In this document: one piece after another, positions 8,457 to 17,320 of the stretch
How the letters are laid out: every line of letters starts with the position of its first letter
Position numbering within the stretch: position 1 is the first letter of the stretch
Assembly (NCBI GenBank): GCA_038228695.1
Contig: JBBRPA010000011.1
Span: 1-64,000 of the forward strand
Direction of reading: 5' to 3'
Length of the DNA stretch: 64,000 bases
Source: DASVRZ01 sp038228695
Lineage (GTDB): Bacteria; Verrucomicrobiota; Verrucomicrobiia; Chthoniobacterales; DASVRZ01
The notes under the pieces: model-generated
The model's database searches: none
The model's input: only the letters and a program-made list of their open reading frames with translations
Told to the model about the DNA's origin: nothing
Program-made: the position numbers and the translations under genes

Positions 8457-8633
8457 ATGTTTTCATTGACCTTCCGGGAGCAAATTTTAATCGCTGCGGT
8501 GCTGTTGGCCGTGGCTGGCGGATCGGTCATTCACCACCTGCGTTCCCGTCCGGTGACGAGCCTTTCCGTCCCTCGTGCGGCGGGGGCCGTTCCTCCGGTG
8601 GAAAATGAATCCGCCAGCGCCCCTGAATCTTAA
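8457..8633 (+). CDS. Small single-pass membrane protein
   Basis: A 58-residue frame starts at ATG 8457: MFSLTFREQ, then the hydrophobic helix ILIAAVLLAVAGGSVI, then HHLRSRP and a proline/serine-rich tail. This predicts one transmembrane helix with a basic flank just after it. It ends 6 bp before the Minf_1886-type gene, suggesting a three-gene transcript with that gene and the M16 peptidase. The N-terminus loosely resembles the membrane anchor of ComEA-type proteins, but no DNA-binding part is present. Function is unknown. Confidence 0.5.
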   Translation: MFSLTFREQILIAAVLLAVAGGSVIHHLRSRPVTSLSVPRAAGAVPPVENESASAPES

Positions 8634-8639
8634 AAGACC

Positions 8640-9071
8640 ATGCCCAAAACCGGACTCCTTCAAGCCCTCGACGAACTGCTCACCGCCGACTCCCGTTACA
8701 GTCGGGAGGCCTACTTGTTTCTCAAGGAAGCCCTCGAATTCACGATCAAGCAAAAACGCAAAACACGCTCCAGCGAGGAGCGTCATGTTACGCCTGTGGA
8801 GTTGATGGATGGAGTCCGACTCTATGCTCTGCGCGAATACGGACCGATGGTCCCGACCGTTTTCGAGTGCTGGGGAGTAAAAAACTGCGGCGATGTCGGA
8901 GAGATGGTTTTCAATCTGATCCGCTTCGGGGTTTTTGGAAAAAACGAGACGGACACGATCGAGGACTTTCAAAACGGATTCGATTTTCAAGAGGCGTTCG
9001 TCGAGCCGTTCCTGCCTTCGTCCAAACGGTCCTCCAGCCCATCCGCCGACGCGGATCGATCTAATTCATGA
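8640..9071 (+). CDS. Minf_1886 family protein
   Basis: This 143-residue cytoplasmic protein has the conserved body SREAYLFLKEALEFT, HVTPVELMDGVRLYA and GDVGEMVFNLIRFGVFGK. I associate this pattern with the Minf_1886 family, named from the verrucomicrobium Methylacidiphilum and found in that phylum and planctomycete relatives. Its function is not known to me. The serine-rich C-terminal tail looks disordered. Its stop overlaps the ATG of the M16 peptidase by 4 bp, so the two are translationally coupled. The family call is by recalled pattern, and its main value is as a taxonomic hint. Confidence 0.7.
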   Translation: MPKTGLLQALDELLTADSRYSREAYLFLKEALEFTIKQKRKTRSSEERHVTPVELMDGVRLYALREYGPMVPTVFECWGVKNCGDVGEMVFNLIRFGVFGKNETDTIEDFQNGFDFQEAFVEPFLPSSKRSSSPSADADRSNS

Positions 9072-11683
9072 AACTTTTTTCCCTGCTTGCCGCCCTCATG
9101 TTTTCTCTTTCCACATCGCCTGCCGCCACGACTGCCACCACCGCCGCGCCTCTGACCATTCCCGATCGCAACGTCCAGAAATGGGTCTTGCAAAACGGCC
9201 TAACGATCATCGTCGAGGAAGACCACAGCTCACCGGTCGCCAGTGTTCAGGTCTGGTGCAACACCGGTAGCATTCACGAGGATCGGCGCATCGGTTCTGG
9301 GATGTCGCACATCCTTGAGCACATGCTTTTCAAGGGAACAAAAACCCGCCCTCCCGGCAAAATCGCCAACGAAGTGCAAGACGAAGGCGGTTACATCAAC
9401 GCCTACACCTCCTTCGACCGGACTGTTTATTGGATCGAAGTCCCCAAAGCTGGCGTGACCAAAGCAGTGGACATTCTCGCCGATGTATCGGTTAACGCCA
9501 CGCTTCCAGCTGAAGAATACACCAAAGAACAAGAAGTCATCCGGCGCGAATTTGCCATGGGCTACGACAACCCAGATCGGATGACAAGTCTGCTCCTTTT
9601 CGATACCGCTTACAAGGTGCATCCCTACGCCTATCCGGTCATTGGGCATATGAGCGTTTACAACACGCTGACTCGCGAAGACGTGATGCAATATTACAAG
9701 GCGCGCTACGTTCCGAACAACCTGACTTTCGTCGTTGTGGGCGACGTCGAGGCGGAAAAACTTCACGCCCAGCTCGAGACGTTTTTCAAAGATTATCCAC
9801 GCACCGTGCTCCCGGCGGTTTACATTCCCACCGAGCCGCCGCAACTCGGCAAGCGCGAGGTAAACCAAGAGTTTCCGACCGAGCTGAGCCGCCTGATGAT
9901 CGCCTGGCACATTCCCGGGTTGGATCACCCCGACATTCCCGCGCTGGATGTGCTCGCGACCGTCATGGGCGACGGACGAACCGCCCGGCTCTACCGGGAG
10001 CTGCGGGAGAAAAAAGGTCTCGTCTTCTCGGTTTCCAGCTCGGTTTATTCACCCGCCTATCCGGGATTGTTAATCGCATCCGCCGCCATGGAACCCGGCA
10101 AACGCGTCGAGGCCACCCACGCCATTGAATCGATGTTTGCGGACATCGCCAAAAACGGGATCACCGAGGCCGAACTGAATCGGGCGCGCAAAGCATTTCT
10201 TGCCGGAACGATCAATGGACTAACTACGACGAAAGGACGCGCGGGCGACTTGGGATCGAACTGGCTCGTGGCGAGAAATCTCGATTTTACCAGGAACTAC
10301 GTGGACGCCATCAATCGGGTCACGGTCGATCAAGTGCGCGAGGTCGCTGGAAAATATCTCACAGAACAAAACGAAACCGTTGTCTCCATGAATCCGCCTG
10401 GCACGATCGGCGCGACCGCCCAGGTCGATACTACGGCGAAGGCGAAGCCGATCCAGAAATTCACTCTCTCGAATGGCCTCCGTCTCATCGTTCGCGAGGA
10501 CAGCCGCTTGCCTTTGGTCTCCGCCACGGCTGTTTTCAAGGCCGGCTTGCTCGCGGAAACACCCCAGACAGCGGGGTTGAGCAAACTTTTCTCCAGCGTC
10601 CTCACTAAAGGCACAAAAACCCGCACGGCGGATCAGATCGCTGACGAGATCGAGTCCGTCGGAGGCAGTATCTCCAGCGACTCGGGCAACAACTCCTTCT
10701 CGGTCAATGTGGACGCGACGAAGTCCGATTTGTCGCTGGTGGTTGATCTCCTCGCCGACGTAGTGAAAAATCCGGTCTTCCCTGACGCGGCGATCGGCCG
10801 TGAAAAGGAATCCCTGATCGCCGAGCAAAAAGCCGACCGCGAGCAGGTCACCTCAGTCGCTCGCGACCTGTTACGTGCCAGCCTGTTTCCCAATCATCCC
10901 TACGGCATTCCCGCTTCCGGCACCCCCGAATCGGTCTCGGCCATGACCCAGGCCGAACTGATCGATTACCATCAGAAATATTGCGTCGGGGAAAACGGCG
11001 TGATCGCGGTGTTTGGCGACGTCAACGCGGAAGAAGTCCGGACCTTGATCGAGAAAAAACTCTCGTCGCTTCCGAAGGGCGAACCGGCCCTCGTCTCCCC
11101 TCCCCAGCCCGCGGCGCTCGCCGCCGAATCCTCCGTCGAGAAAAACGAGCAAAAAGCCCAGGCCATTCTCATGATCGGCTATCCTTCGGTGGACATGTTC
11201 AGCCCGGATAAACCCGCGCTCGATCTGATCGACGAGGCGTGCAGCGACCTCGGTTCGCGTTTCTTCGTTACGATTCGCGAGAATCTTGGTCTGGCCTACT
11301 TCGTCGGCACTAGCCAGCTCACCGGACTCGCCCCCGGGATGTTCACTTTTTATCTCGGCACCGACCCGAAAAAGGTCGAAAAAGTCCGCACTGCCATGCT
11401 CGGAGAAATCGCTAAACTCTCCGCTGACGGCTTGACTGAAGCCGAGCTGAATCGCGCGAAAAAGAAGTATCTCGGGCAGCAAGAAATCCAAAACCAGAGT
11501 AACGACACCTTGGCTTACATTTGCGCCCTGAACGAACTCTACAATCTGGGCTACGACTATTACCTCAAAACCGCCGCTCAGATCAACGCCGTCACTCTCG
11601 AAGACACCAAGAGAGTCGCCCAAAAGTATTTTCTCGATAAACCACGCATCATCGCAACAGTTCAGCCTGCCAGTGCCAAATAA
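9068..11683 (+). CDS. Secreted two-domain M16 zinc metallopeptidase (pitrilysin/insulinase type)
   Basis: The protein is 871 residues with a signal peptide (MKLFSLLAALMFSLSTSPAA). The N-terminal M16 domain carries the inverted zinc motif HILEH (H81, E84, H85), with the third ligand expected in the EQEVIRREF helix near residue 158. A second M16 half starts around residue 460 (FTLSNGLRLIVRED) and lacks the HxxEH motif. The pair therefore forms the usual active/inactive clam shell that degrades peptides in its chamber. The RMGG-type binding region is replaced by MIAWHIPG in the N-terminal half. It likely acts in the periplasm. It is coupled by 4 bp to the Minf_1886-type gene upstream. Confidence 0.92.
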   Translation: MKLFSLLAALMFSLSTSPAATTATTAAPLTIPDRNVQKWVLQNGLTIIVEEDHSSPVASVQVWCNTGSIHEDRRIGSGMSHILEHMLFKGTKTRPPGKIANEVQDEGGYINAYTSFDRTVYWIEVPKAGVTKAVDILADVSVNATLPAEEYTKEQEVIRREFAMGYDNPDRMTSLLLFDTAYKVHPYAYPVIGHMSVYNTLTREDVMQYYKARYVPNNLTFVVVGDVEAEKLHAQLETFFKDYPRTVLPAVYIPTEPPQLGKREVNQEFPTELSRLMIAWHIPGLDHPDIPALDVLATVMGDGRTARLYRELREKKGLVFSVSSSVYSPAYPGLLIASAAMEPGKRVEATHAIESMFADIAKNGITEAELNRARKAFLAGTINGLTTTKGRAGDLGSNWLVARNLDFTRNYVDAINRVTVDQVREVAGKYLTEQNETVVSMNPPGTIGATAQVDTTAKAKPIQKFTLSNGLRLIVREDSRLPLVSATAVFKAGLLAETPQTAGLSKLFSSVLTKGTKTRTADQIADEIESVGGSISSDSGNNSFSVNVDATKSDLSLVVDLLADVVKNPVFPDAAIGREKESLIAEQKADREQVTSVARDLLRASLFPNHPYGIPASGTPESVSAMTQAELIDYHQKYCVGENGVIAVFGDVNAEEVRTLIEKKLSSLPKGEPALVSPPQPAALAAESSVEKNEQKAQAILMIGYPSVDMFSPDKPALDLIDEACSDLGSRFFVTIRENLGLAYFVGTSQLTGLAPGMFTFYLGTDPKKVEKVRTAMLGEIAKLSADGLTEAELNRAKKKYLGQQEIQNQSNDTLAYICALNELYNLGYDYYLKTAAQINAVTLEDTKRVAQKYFLDKPRIIATVQPASAK

Positions 11684-11762
11684 AGTCCCTGTTAATGCGA
11701 CTGGAAAAACACCCGCCTCTTTTCCCTTGGAGCCTGGGAGCCTTGGTGATTAATTAAGTTTT

Positions 11763-12161
11763 ATGGCCGAAATCCAGACTTACACCAACTCGGGAGAGAT
11801 GACCCAGCGCTTCATCGAATTCGTCATGATGCAGTCGCAGCACGCAGCGCTGTTTTTGGGCCAGATGGAGAACCCGCAAACCGGCGAGGTCACGGTCAAT
11901 CTCGAGGCGGCGAAAATGTTCATCGACCAGTTGGAAATGGTTCGCGAAAAGACGCGCGGCAATCTGACCTCCGACGAATCAAAGATTCTCGATAATTCAC
12001 TCACTAATCTACGGCTGGTCTTCGTCGAAGTTTCCAAGTTGGCAACCGGCCACTCCGAACCGGTTGTGGAGCCAAAGATTGAATCGCCGGCCAGTCCCGC
12101 TCCGGACATCATCAGTGATTCCGACACGAAAAAACGCTTCACAAAAAGTTACGGCGCCTGA
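11763..12161 (+). CDS. DUF1844 domain protein
   Basis: This 132-residue protein has a core (RFIEFVMMQSQHAALFLGQ, then LEAAKMFIDQLEMVREKTRG and LTNLRLVFVEV) that matches the DUF1844 pattern, a small helical family of unknown function found in Gram-negative bacteria. The C-terminal 30 residues are charged and proline-rich. It is soluble, with no export signal. It lies 79 bp after the M16 peptidase and 32 bp before kdsA, so co-transcription with the LPS genes is possible. Confidence 0.8.
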   Translation: MAEIQTYTNSGEMTQRFIEFVMMQSQHAALFLGQMENPQTGEVTVNLEAAKMFIDQLEMVREKTRGNLTSDESKILDNSLTNLRLVFVEVSKLATGHSEPVVEPKIESPASPAPDIISDSDTKKRFTKSYGA

Positions 12162-12193
12162 ACCAGCCGAATTCCGCTTAACCCGTTTCCTCC

Positions 12194-13006
12194 ATGCGTC
12201 CCTGTCAGATCGGCTCCGTCACCTTGGGAGGTCCTGCGCCCGTCTTCATTCTCGGTCCCTGTGTGATCGAATCGGAGGCTTTTCTCCGCGACATGGCGGG
12301 GAAAATTTCTGCAATCTGCCGCGAAGTTGGGGCGACTTACATTTTCAAAGCCAGCTACGACAAGGCAAACCGCACCTCTGGCGCTTCCTATCGGGGCGTG
12401 AACATTCGCGAGGGCTGTCAGCTTCTCGCCGCTCTGGGGCAGGAATACGGTGTGCCCGTGACCACTGACGTCCACTCGCCAGAAGACGTCCGGATTGCCG
12501 CTGAAACGATCGAACTCCTGCAAATCCCCGCGTTTCTCTGCCGGCAGACCGATTTGATCGTTGCCGCCGCCGAGAGCGGCCGCGCGGTGAACGTGAAAAA
12601 AGGCCAGTTCCTCGCTCCGTGGGATGTGCGCAACATCGGCGACAAATTGCAGTCGCACGAATGCACCGACTTTTTCTTCACCGAACGCGGGACGACCTTT
12701 GGCTACAACAACCTCGTCGCCGACATGCGCTCGCTCTACTGGATCCGCGAGCAGGGCTACCCGGTCGTTTTCGATGCCACCCACAGCGTGCAGCGTCCCG
12801 GCGGCGGCGGCGACAAAACCAGCGGCGACGGCATTCTCGCCCCAGTCCTCGCTCGGGCGGCGATGGCGGCCGGTTGCGACGGTATTTTCATGGAAACCCA
12901 CGAGAACCCCGCAGCAGCTCTCTCCGATGGCCCTAATCAGGTCCCGCTCGCCGACCTTCCGGACGTTCTCCGAACCCTCCTAAAAATTCATGCGGCCCTC
13001 TCTTAA
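12194..13006 (+). CDS. kdsA: 3-deoxy-D-manno-octulosonate 8-phosphate synthase
   Basis: KdsA condenses phosphoenolpyruvate with arabinose 5-phosphate to give KDO-8-phosphate, the first committed precursor of the LPS inner core. The 270-residue length is typical. Substrate-binding KASYDKANRTS, the THSVQRP histidine and the METHENP glutamate are all present. Cys23 in ILGPCVIES stands where the metal-independent E. coli enzyme has Asn, so this should be a metal-dependent class II KDO8P synthase. The last 17 bp overlap the next gene, an LptC-like LPS export component, which fits a shared LPS supply/export operon. Confidence 0.95.
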   Translation: MRPCQIGSVTLGGPAPVFILGPCVIESEAFLRDMAGKISAICREVGATYIFKASYDKANRTSGASYRGVNIREGCQLLAALGQEYGVPVTTDVHSPEDVRIAAETIELLQIPAFLCRQTDLIVAAAESGRAVNVKKGQFLAPWDVRNIGDKLQSHECTDFFFTERGTTFGYNNLVADMRSLYWIREQGYPVVFDATHSVQRPGGGGDKTSGDGILAPVLARAAMAAGCDGIFMETHENPAAALSDGPNQVPLADLPDVLRTLLKIHAALS

Positions 13007-13520
13007 AACCGCTCTCCTTGCCTGTCTGCTTGCCACTGTCGGAGCGCATACCACCTCCGCACAGAAGTCCGGCGACGCCAAGTCCGCCGCCTCGCCCGAA
13101 AACGAGAATCCCTCCGGCAAAATCAATATCGCCATCCCCCTCCACCAGCCGGTCAAGGGCATCCACCTCCCTTTCTACGACCTTGGCGGCAAGCTCAAGA
13201 TGCAGTTCGACGCCGAGACCGCCAATCGCACCTCCGAAAACGTCATCGAAATGACCGCGCTGAAGGTCGAGACCTTTGATGACAATGGAAAGCGCGAGAT
13301 GCTCGTCGATTTTCCCACTGCCAACTACGATCTCACGAACAGCCAAATCGAATCAAAAGACCGCGTCGAAGTGCGTCGGGCCGATTTCGTTTTGACTGGA
13401 GTCGGAATGAAATTTGATACAAAAAAACGCAACGGTCGGTTTTTCAGCCAGATTCGCATGGAAATTCTGGATCGTTCGCACGAACTCCCGACCTCGACAC
13501 CCGCATCCAATGGCCCATAA
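12990..13520 (+). CDS. LptC-like LPS export periplasmic protein
   Basis: The protein is 176 residues with a signal peptide ending near HTTSAQ. The mature part contains LPFYDLGGKLKMQFDAE and a series of short beta-strand segments typical of the OstA/LptC jelly-roll fold that carries LPS from the inner-membrane transporter to LptA. It overlaps kdsA upstream by 17 bp and lptA downstream by 11 bp, so translation is coupled on both sides. Sequence conservation in LptC is low, so the name rests partly on context. It could alternatively be a second OstA-family protein. Confidence 0.65.
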   Translation: MRPSLKTALLACLLATVGAHTTSAQKSGDAKSAASPENENPSGKINIAIPLHQPVKGIHLPFYDLGGKLKMQFDAETANRTSENVIEMTALKVETFDDNGKREMLVDFPTANYDLTNSQIESKDRVEVRRADFVLTGVGMKFDTKKRNGRFFSQIRMEILDRSHELPTSTPASNGP

Positions 13521-14052
13521 ATTCCTAACGCTTTTCTTCCTCGCTCTCCTCGCCCTTCCCCTTCGGGCGCAGGATAAATCCATGAACCTCTTTGGTGACA
13601 ACAACGCCAAAGGCCCCACCATCGTCACGGCCTCCGAGGAAGCTACCTTTGACTCCCAGAACCACGTCGCCGTTTTTGTAGGCAGTGTTCAGGTGCAAGA
13701 CCCGCAATTCAGCATGACCTGCGACAAACTCACCGTCCAACTTAACAAGGATCAGGGCGGCATGAAGCAGGCGAACGCCGAGGGGCACGTTCTTATCGTT
13801 TCCATCCGCAAGGACAAAAACGGCGGCCCCGACGAAAAATCGACTGGCAAAGGCGACAGCGTCGTTTACACCCCGGACGACGGCCGCATTGCCCTCTACG
13901 GCAGTCCACAAATCCAACAAGGCAGCAACACCCATATCTCCACCGAGCCGAGCACAAAAATGTATTTGTTCAAGGATGGTCGCCTCCAGACCGAGGGCGG
14001 CAGCCGCACCATCATTCAGCCATCCTCCAAGGAGAATAAAGCACCCAAGTAA
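13510..14052 (+). CDS. lptA: LptA/OstA-family LPS transport protein
   Basis: Starting at ATG 13510 (inside the end of the LptC-like gene), the 180-residue protein has a signal peptide (MAHKFLTLFFLALLALPLRA). It then shows the OstA pattern: FDSQNHVAVFVGSVQVQDP, MTCDKLTVQL, KQANAEGHVLI and GDSVVYTPDDGRIALYG. LptA proteins stack as a periplasmic bridge for LPS. An upstream in-frame start at 13414 would remove the signal peptide and is rejected. No lptB ATPase gene follows; the next gene is an unrelated GH57 protein after 121 bp. Confidence 0.85.
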   Translation: MAHKFLTLFFLALLALPLRAQDKSMNLFGDNNAKGPTIVTASEEATFDSQNHVAVFVGSVQVQDPQFSMTCDKLTVQLNKDQGGMKQANAEGHVLIVSIRKDKNGGPDEKSTGKGDSVVYTPDDGRIALYGSPQIQQGSNTHISTEPSTKMYLFKDGRLQTEGGSRTIIQPSSKENKAPK

Positions 14053-14173
14053 ACCCGGGCGAATCTCGAGTCAGGGTCGATTTTCTAGCTTTTCCGGCAG
14101 ACGCTCGCAAAGGCTTTCAACTGTCCAAAGTAGTATCGTTTTCCCGGCGATCCACTCGCCCTTAGGGTCCGAC

Positions 14174-17100
14174 ATGCTTCTCCCCCGTGGCTTGCGCCGC
14201 ATTTCCCTCTGTCTCCTCCTCGGCGTTTCGTCCGCTTTTGCCGGGAATCCAAACGTCAAGGTCACCCGCTTTTGGCACAATCATCAACCCATCTACTGGC
14301 CGGAATGGAATAGCAGCACCCTTGCCCAGCCGAACCGGGTCCAGTTCGCCAATGACTCGATTATCCTCAAATCAGGCCAGACCTACAACTCGGGCAGCGC
14401 CCACCCGGAGAACGATCTCGGCGCGATCTTTGGCGTAAACGACCGCATCAATTCCTACCAAAGCGGCCCGCGTAATTCCGTCGCCAAGTTGAATAGTAAC
14501 GGCGGCTACGCCATGAGCTATTCAGGTTCGCTAATGGATAACGTGAACAATCTCGGTGCAGCGAACAATTCCGGCTACAGCTCCGGTTGGTGGAATGGCA
14601 ATCGGGAAGCTAGTAGCTGGACAACCTCCGCCGGAGGAACAAAGCTTGATCTGGTCGGGTTTAACTATCACCACTCGCTCGGCGCGGTGCTACCCAAGGC
14701 AGTCATGCGCAAGGAGTTGGAGATTTTCCACGAGGCCGCTTTCAAAGCGTGGGGCAAGGGCAATGTGAACAACCGCTCGAAGGGTTATTTCCCGACCGAG
14801 ATGGCGTTTTCAGAGACCATGATCGATGTCCTCGCCGACCTCGGCTATCAATGGACCATTGTGGCGAGTCATCACCTCAGCCGGACGAGTCCTAGCTATA
14901 ACACGAAGGCCAATCCGCAGGGGTCGTATAACATTTTTTCGAGTCCTCCTAACAAAGCGGATCAACTCGCACCGACTTTCGACACGGGATGGTGGTTTGG
15001 CACCGGTAACGTCGGTGAAACTGCTTGGAACATCGCCCCGTATGCCTATCAACTCCATAAGGCGAAATACGTCGATCCGGAAACAGGCTCGGAAAAATCA
15101 ATTATCCTCGTACCGTCGGACGACATTGAGAGCTATAAGGCCGGTTACTCCGGTGTGCAGATGGGAATGATCGATGCTAGCATTTCGCCGTTCGCGACGG
15201 ATGCGAATCGTCCGTGTCTCGTCATGCCCGCGACCGATGGTGACAACGCTTGGGGAGGCGGATCGTCGTCGTGGGATGGCGATGCGCCTGCGTTTTTGAA
15301 CAACGGTAATTATTCTGGAACGACTGTCCAAGATTTCGTCAATCAATACGGTGCCGCTGCCGACATGGTCCATGTGGAGGACGGTGCGTGGATTTTCCCG
15401 GAGAGCGATTACGGTTCTCCTAACTTTCTGAAATGGGTCGAGCCGCCGGTGGGCAATAGTACGACGGCGACAAACTGGGTTCCGAACACACAGATCGACA
15501 TCGAGACGCCTGGGTTCACCTCGAAGTTTTACAGTTGGGCGCCGGTGATGGCGGGCGCGAACTGGTGCCAGACGGCGGAACAAATGTGGACGGATCAGTA
15601 TGGCGCGGGCAGTGTGGCTGCATGGAAAATCCAAGCGCCCTACAATAATTTCTTCAACGGCGCTTACACCGATCCTAATATTGTCGAGCGCGCCTGGCAT
15701 ATCTACCTGTGCGGACTGGATTCCGGGTTTAACTATTACGGCGGCCTCGGCAATGACGACGAGATCAAAACCTCGCTCGCCACACGTCGCGCTGTGGAAA
15801 TGCTGTCGTCTTACGTCAATGCTAACAAAGCGACAAATGATAGGACTCCTCCAACGGTCTTTAAGCCACAGCGTTTTCCCTATAACCCGGGCTGGTACAC
15901 CTTCGGATGGATCAACAGCGTTCCTAACAATTCGCTCGGCATCCCGGTGAACAACAGCGCCTTGAAGCGAATGCGGTCGGAGTTCTACATCTGGACGCAC
16001 GCCTACGATGTCTCCGGGGTCGCTAACATCGCGTTGAAAATCCGCAAAGATAACGACGGGGTAAATACGATGGCTAACAACCAGAACGAAACCTACGCAG
16101 GCGGCTCCGATGTCGGCACTTGGGTTAGCGTGCTGATGACCAAGCGCGTGTTGCCGCAAGGCGCAACGGCACTAACATCAGCGGCGAACAATTCGCAGAT
16201 CAAGTATTTCGATCAGGCGGTCTCACCAGAAGTGGCGGACTATTATTTTGCGAAGGTGGATAACAGCAGCTTCCCGAATTTCCGGGGCAATCTTTTTGAT
16301 TACTACATCGAGGCGACCGATAGCCGTGGGAACACGTCGAAGTCCGACATCCAGCATGTATGGGTCGAGGACGATGGACTCGGCGGCACTCCCACACCAA
16401 CCCCCACACCCACTCCGACCGTAACTCCAACTCCGACACCAACTCCGACACCAACTCCGACCCCTACTCCTACGCAGATTCCGTTCGTCATGGATGGCGC
16501 ACGGGACTTCGTGGGCTACCAGCAATATGGGGCAGACATGGTGCTCTTTGCCGCGCTGCGCGGGACCAATCTTTACGTGGCAACTTGGAGCCCAGGCAAC
16601 AGCGGGGGGGCGAACGATCATTTTATTTTTGTGACCGATACCCTGCTGCCTTCCGCGACGACAGCCGCGCCTTGGTCAAAGACGGGACTGATTGCTGTTC
16701 CTTCGGGCAAACCTTTCCTCGCTGGAGAAAGTCTGAGTAGTTACGCAGGTTGGTTTAACGCGCCCTCTGGTTCTACCGTGGCCAAGGCACCCACCTCGAG
16801 CGGCAATCTCGAGGGAACGATCGACGTGACAACGGCGTTTCCGACGTTGCCCGACAAATTGTATGTGGCAGCGGCCGCTTACGTCACGTCCGACGGGGGC
16901 GCCCTCGCCTCCCAAGGGCCGGCTGCGAAAACGACCATCGGAAATGCCGGAGGCAATCTGGACCCGGACGAGTTTCTAACCATTCCGTTGGCTGCGCTTC
17001 TCGATCGTAACGCCGACGGCATTTACGACCGGGTCGATCCTGCAATGGACTTCAAAGCGACTCTGGACGGGGTTAGCCCCGACGCGGTGGTCACTTGGGC

Positions 17101-17263
17101 GAGCGTGCCGGGACGCACCTACGTGGTGGAGGGAACAGAAGATCTCTTGGGCGCTTGGCAGGAGCTAGCGACGATGACCGCCACGGACGTGCAGACGAGC
17201 TTCACCGATGCGGCCGGGGCAGGTATGACGAAACGTTTCTACCACGTGCGCCTGCAACCGTAA
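14174..17263 (+). CDS. Secreted GH57-type glycoside hydrolase with Thr-Pro linker
   Basis: The ATG at 14174 gives 1029 residues with a signal peptide (MLLPRGLRRISLCLLLGVSSAFA). The catalytic part opens with FWHNHQPIYWPE, the HxHQP motif of family 57 (amylases, branching enzymes, amylopullulanases). GYFPTEMAFSETM follows, a counterpart of the family's second motif. A 29-residue Thr-Pro linker (16388-16474) separates it from a C-terminal region. That region ends in a VTWASVPGRTYVVEGTEDLL-type module, a tail common on secreted verrucomicrobial proteins. It probably acts on alpha-glucans outside the cytoplasm. Codon choice is notably rich in CTAAC (for example CCT AAC). Substrate is inferred. Confidence 0.8.
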   Translation: MLLPRGLRRISLCLLLGVSSAFAGNPNVKVTRFWHNHQPIYWPEWNSSTLAQPNRVQFANDSIILKSGQTYNSGSAHPENDLGAIFGVNDRINSYQSGPRNSVAKLNSNGGYAMSYSGSLMDNVNNLGAANNSGYSSGWWNGNREASSWTTSAGGTKLDLVGFNYHHSLGAVLPKAVMRKELEIFHEAAFKAWGKGNVNNRSKGYFPTEMAFSETMIDVLADLGYQWTIVASHHLSRTSPSYNTKANPQGSYNIFSSPPNKADQLAPTFDTGWWFGTGNVGETAWNIAPYAYQLHKAKYVDPETGSEKSIILVPSDDIESYKAGYSGVQMGMIDASISPFATDANRPCLVMPATDGDNAWGGGSSSWDGDAPAFLNNGNYSGTTVQDFVNQYGAAADMVHVEDGAWIFPESDYGSPNFLKWVEPPVGNSTTATNWVPNTQIDIETPGFTSKFYSWAPVMAGANWCQTAEQMWTDQYGAGSVAAWKIQAPYNNFFNGAYTDPNIVERAWHIYLCGLDSGFNYYGGLGNDDEIKTSLATRRAVEMLSSYVNANKATNDRTPPTVFKPQRFPYNPGWYTFGWINSVPNNSLGIPVNNSALKRMRSEFYIWTHAYDVSGVANIALKIRKDNDGVNTMANNQNETYAGGSDVGTWVSVLMTKRVLPQGATALTSAANNSQIKYFDQAVSPEVADYYFAKVDNSSFPNFRGNLFDYYIEATDSRGNTSKSDIQHVWVEDDGLGGTPTPTPTPTPTVTPTPTPTPTPTPTPTPTQIPFVMDGARDFVGYQQYGADMVLFAALRGTNLYVATWSPGNSGGANDHFIFVTDTLLPSATTAAPWSKTGLIAVPSGKPFLAGESLSSYAGWFNAPSGSTVAKAPTSSGNLEGTIDVTTAFPTLPDKLYVAAAAYVTSDGGALASQGPAAKTTIGNAGGNLDPDEFLTIPLAALLDRNADGIYDRVDPAMDFKATLDGVSPDAVVTWASVPGRTYVVEGTEDLLGAWQELATMTATDVQTSFTDAAGAGMTKRFYHVRLQP
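16388..16474 (+). repeat. Thr-Pro codon repeat (interdomain linker)
   Basis: Alternating ACN-CCN codons encode 14 Thr-X pairs plus a final Thr, with one valine (ACC GTA) breaking the pattern. Nucleotide-level units such as ACTCCGACACCA repeat directly, so copy number could vary by slippage. It separates the GH57 catalytic part from the C-terminal region. Confidence 0.9.
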
Positions 17264-17320
17264 GGCGCTGGGTATTCGCGGATTGCTTTCCGGGCAGAAA
17301 GACGTTTGTCTTTTTGGTTC

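Noticed and set aside
15098..16159. Minus-strand frame of 353 codons
   Set aside because: Antisense to the GH57 gene, rich in Arg/His/Val in the way typical of shadow frames.
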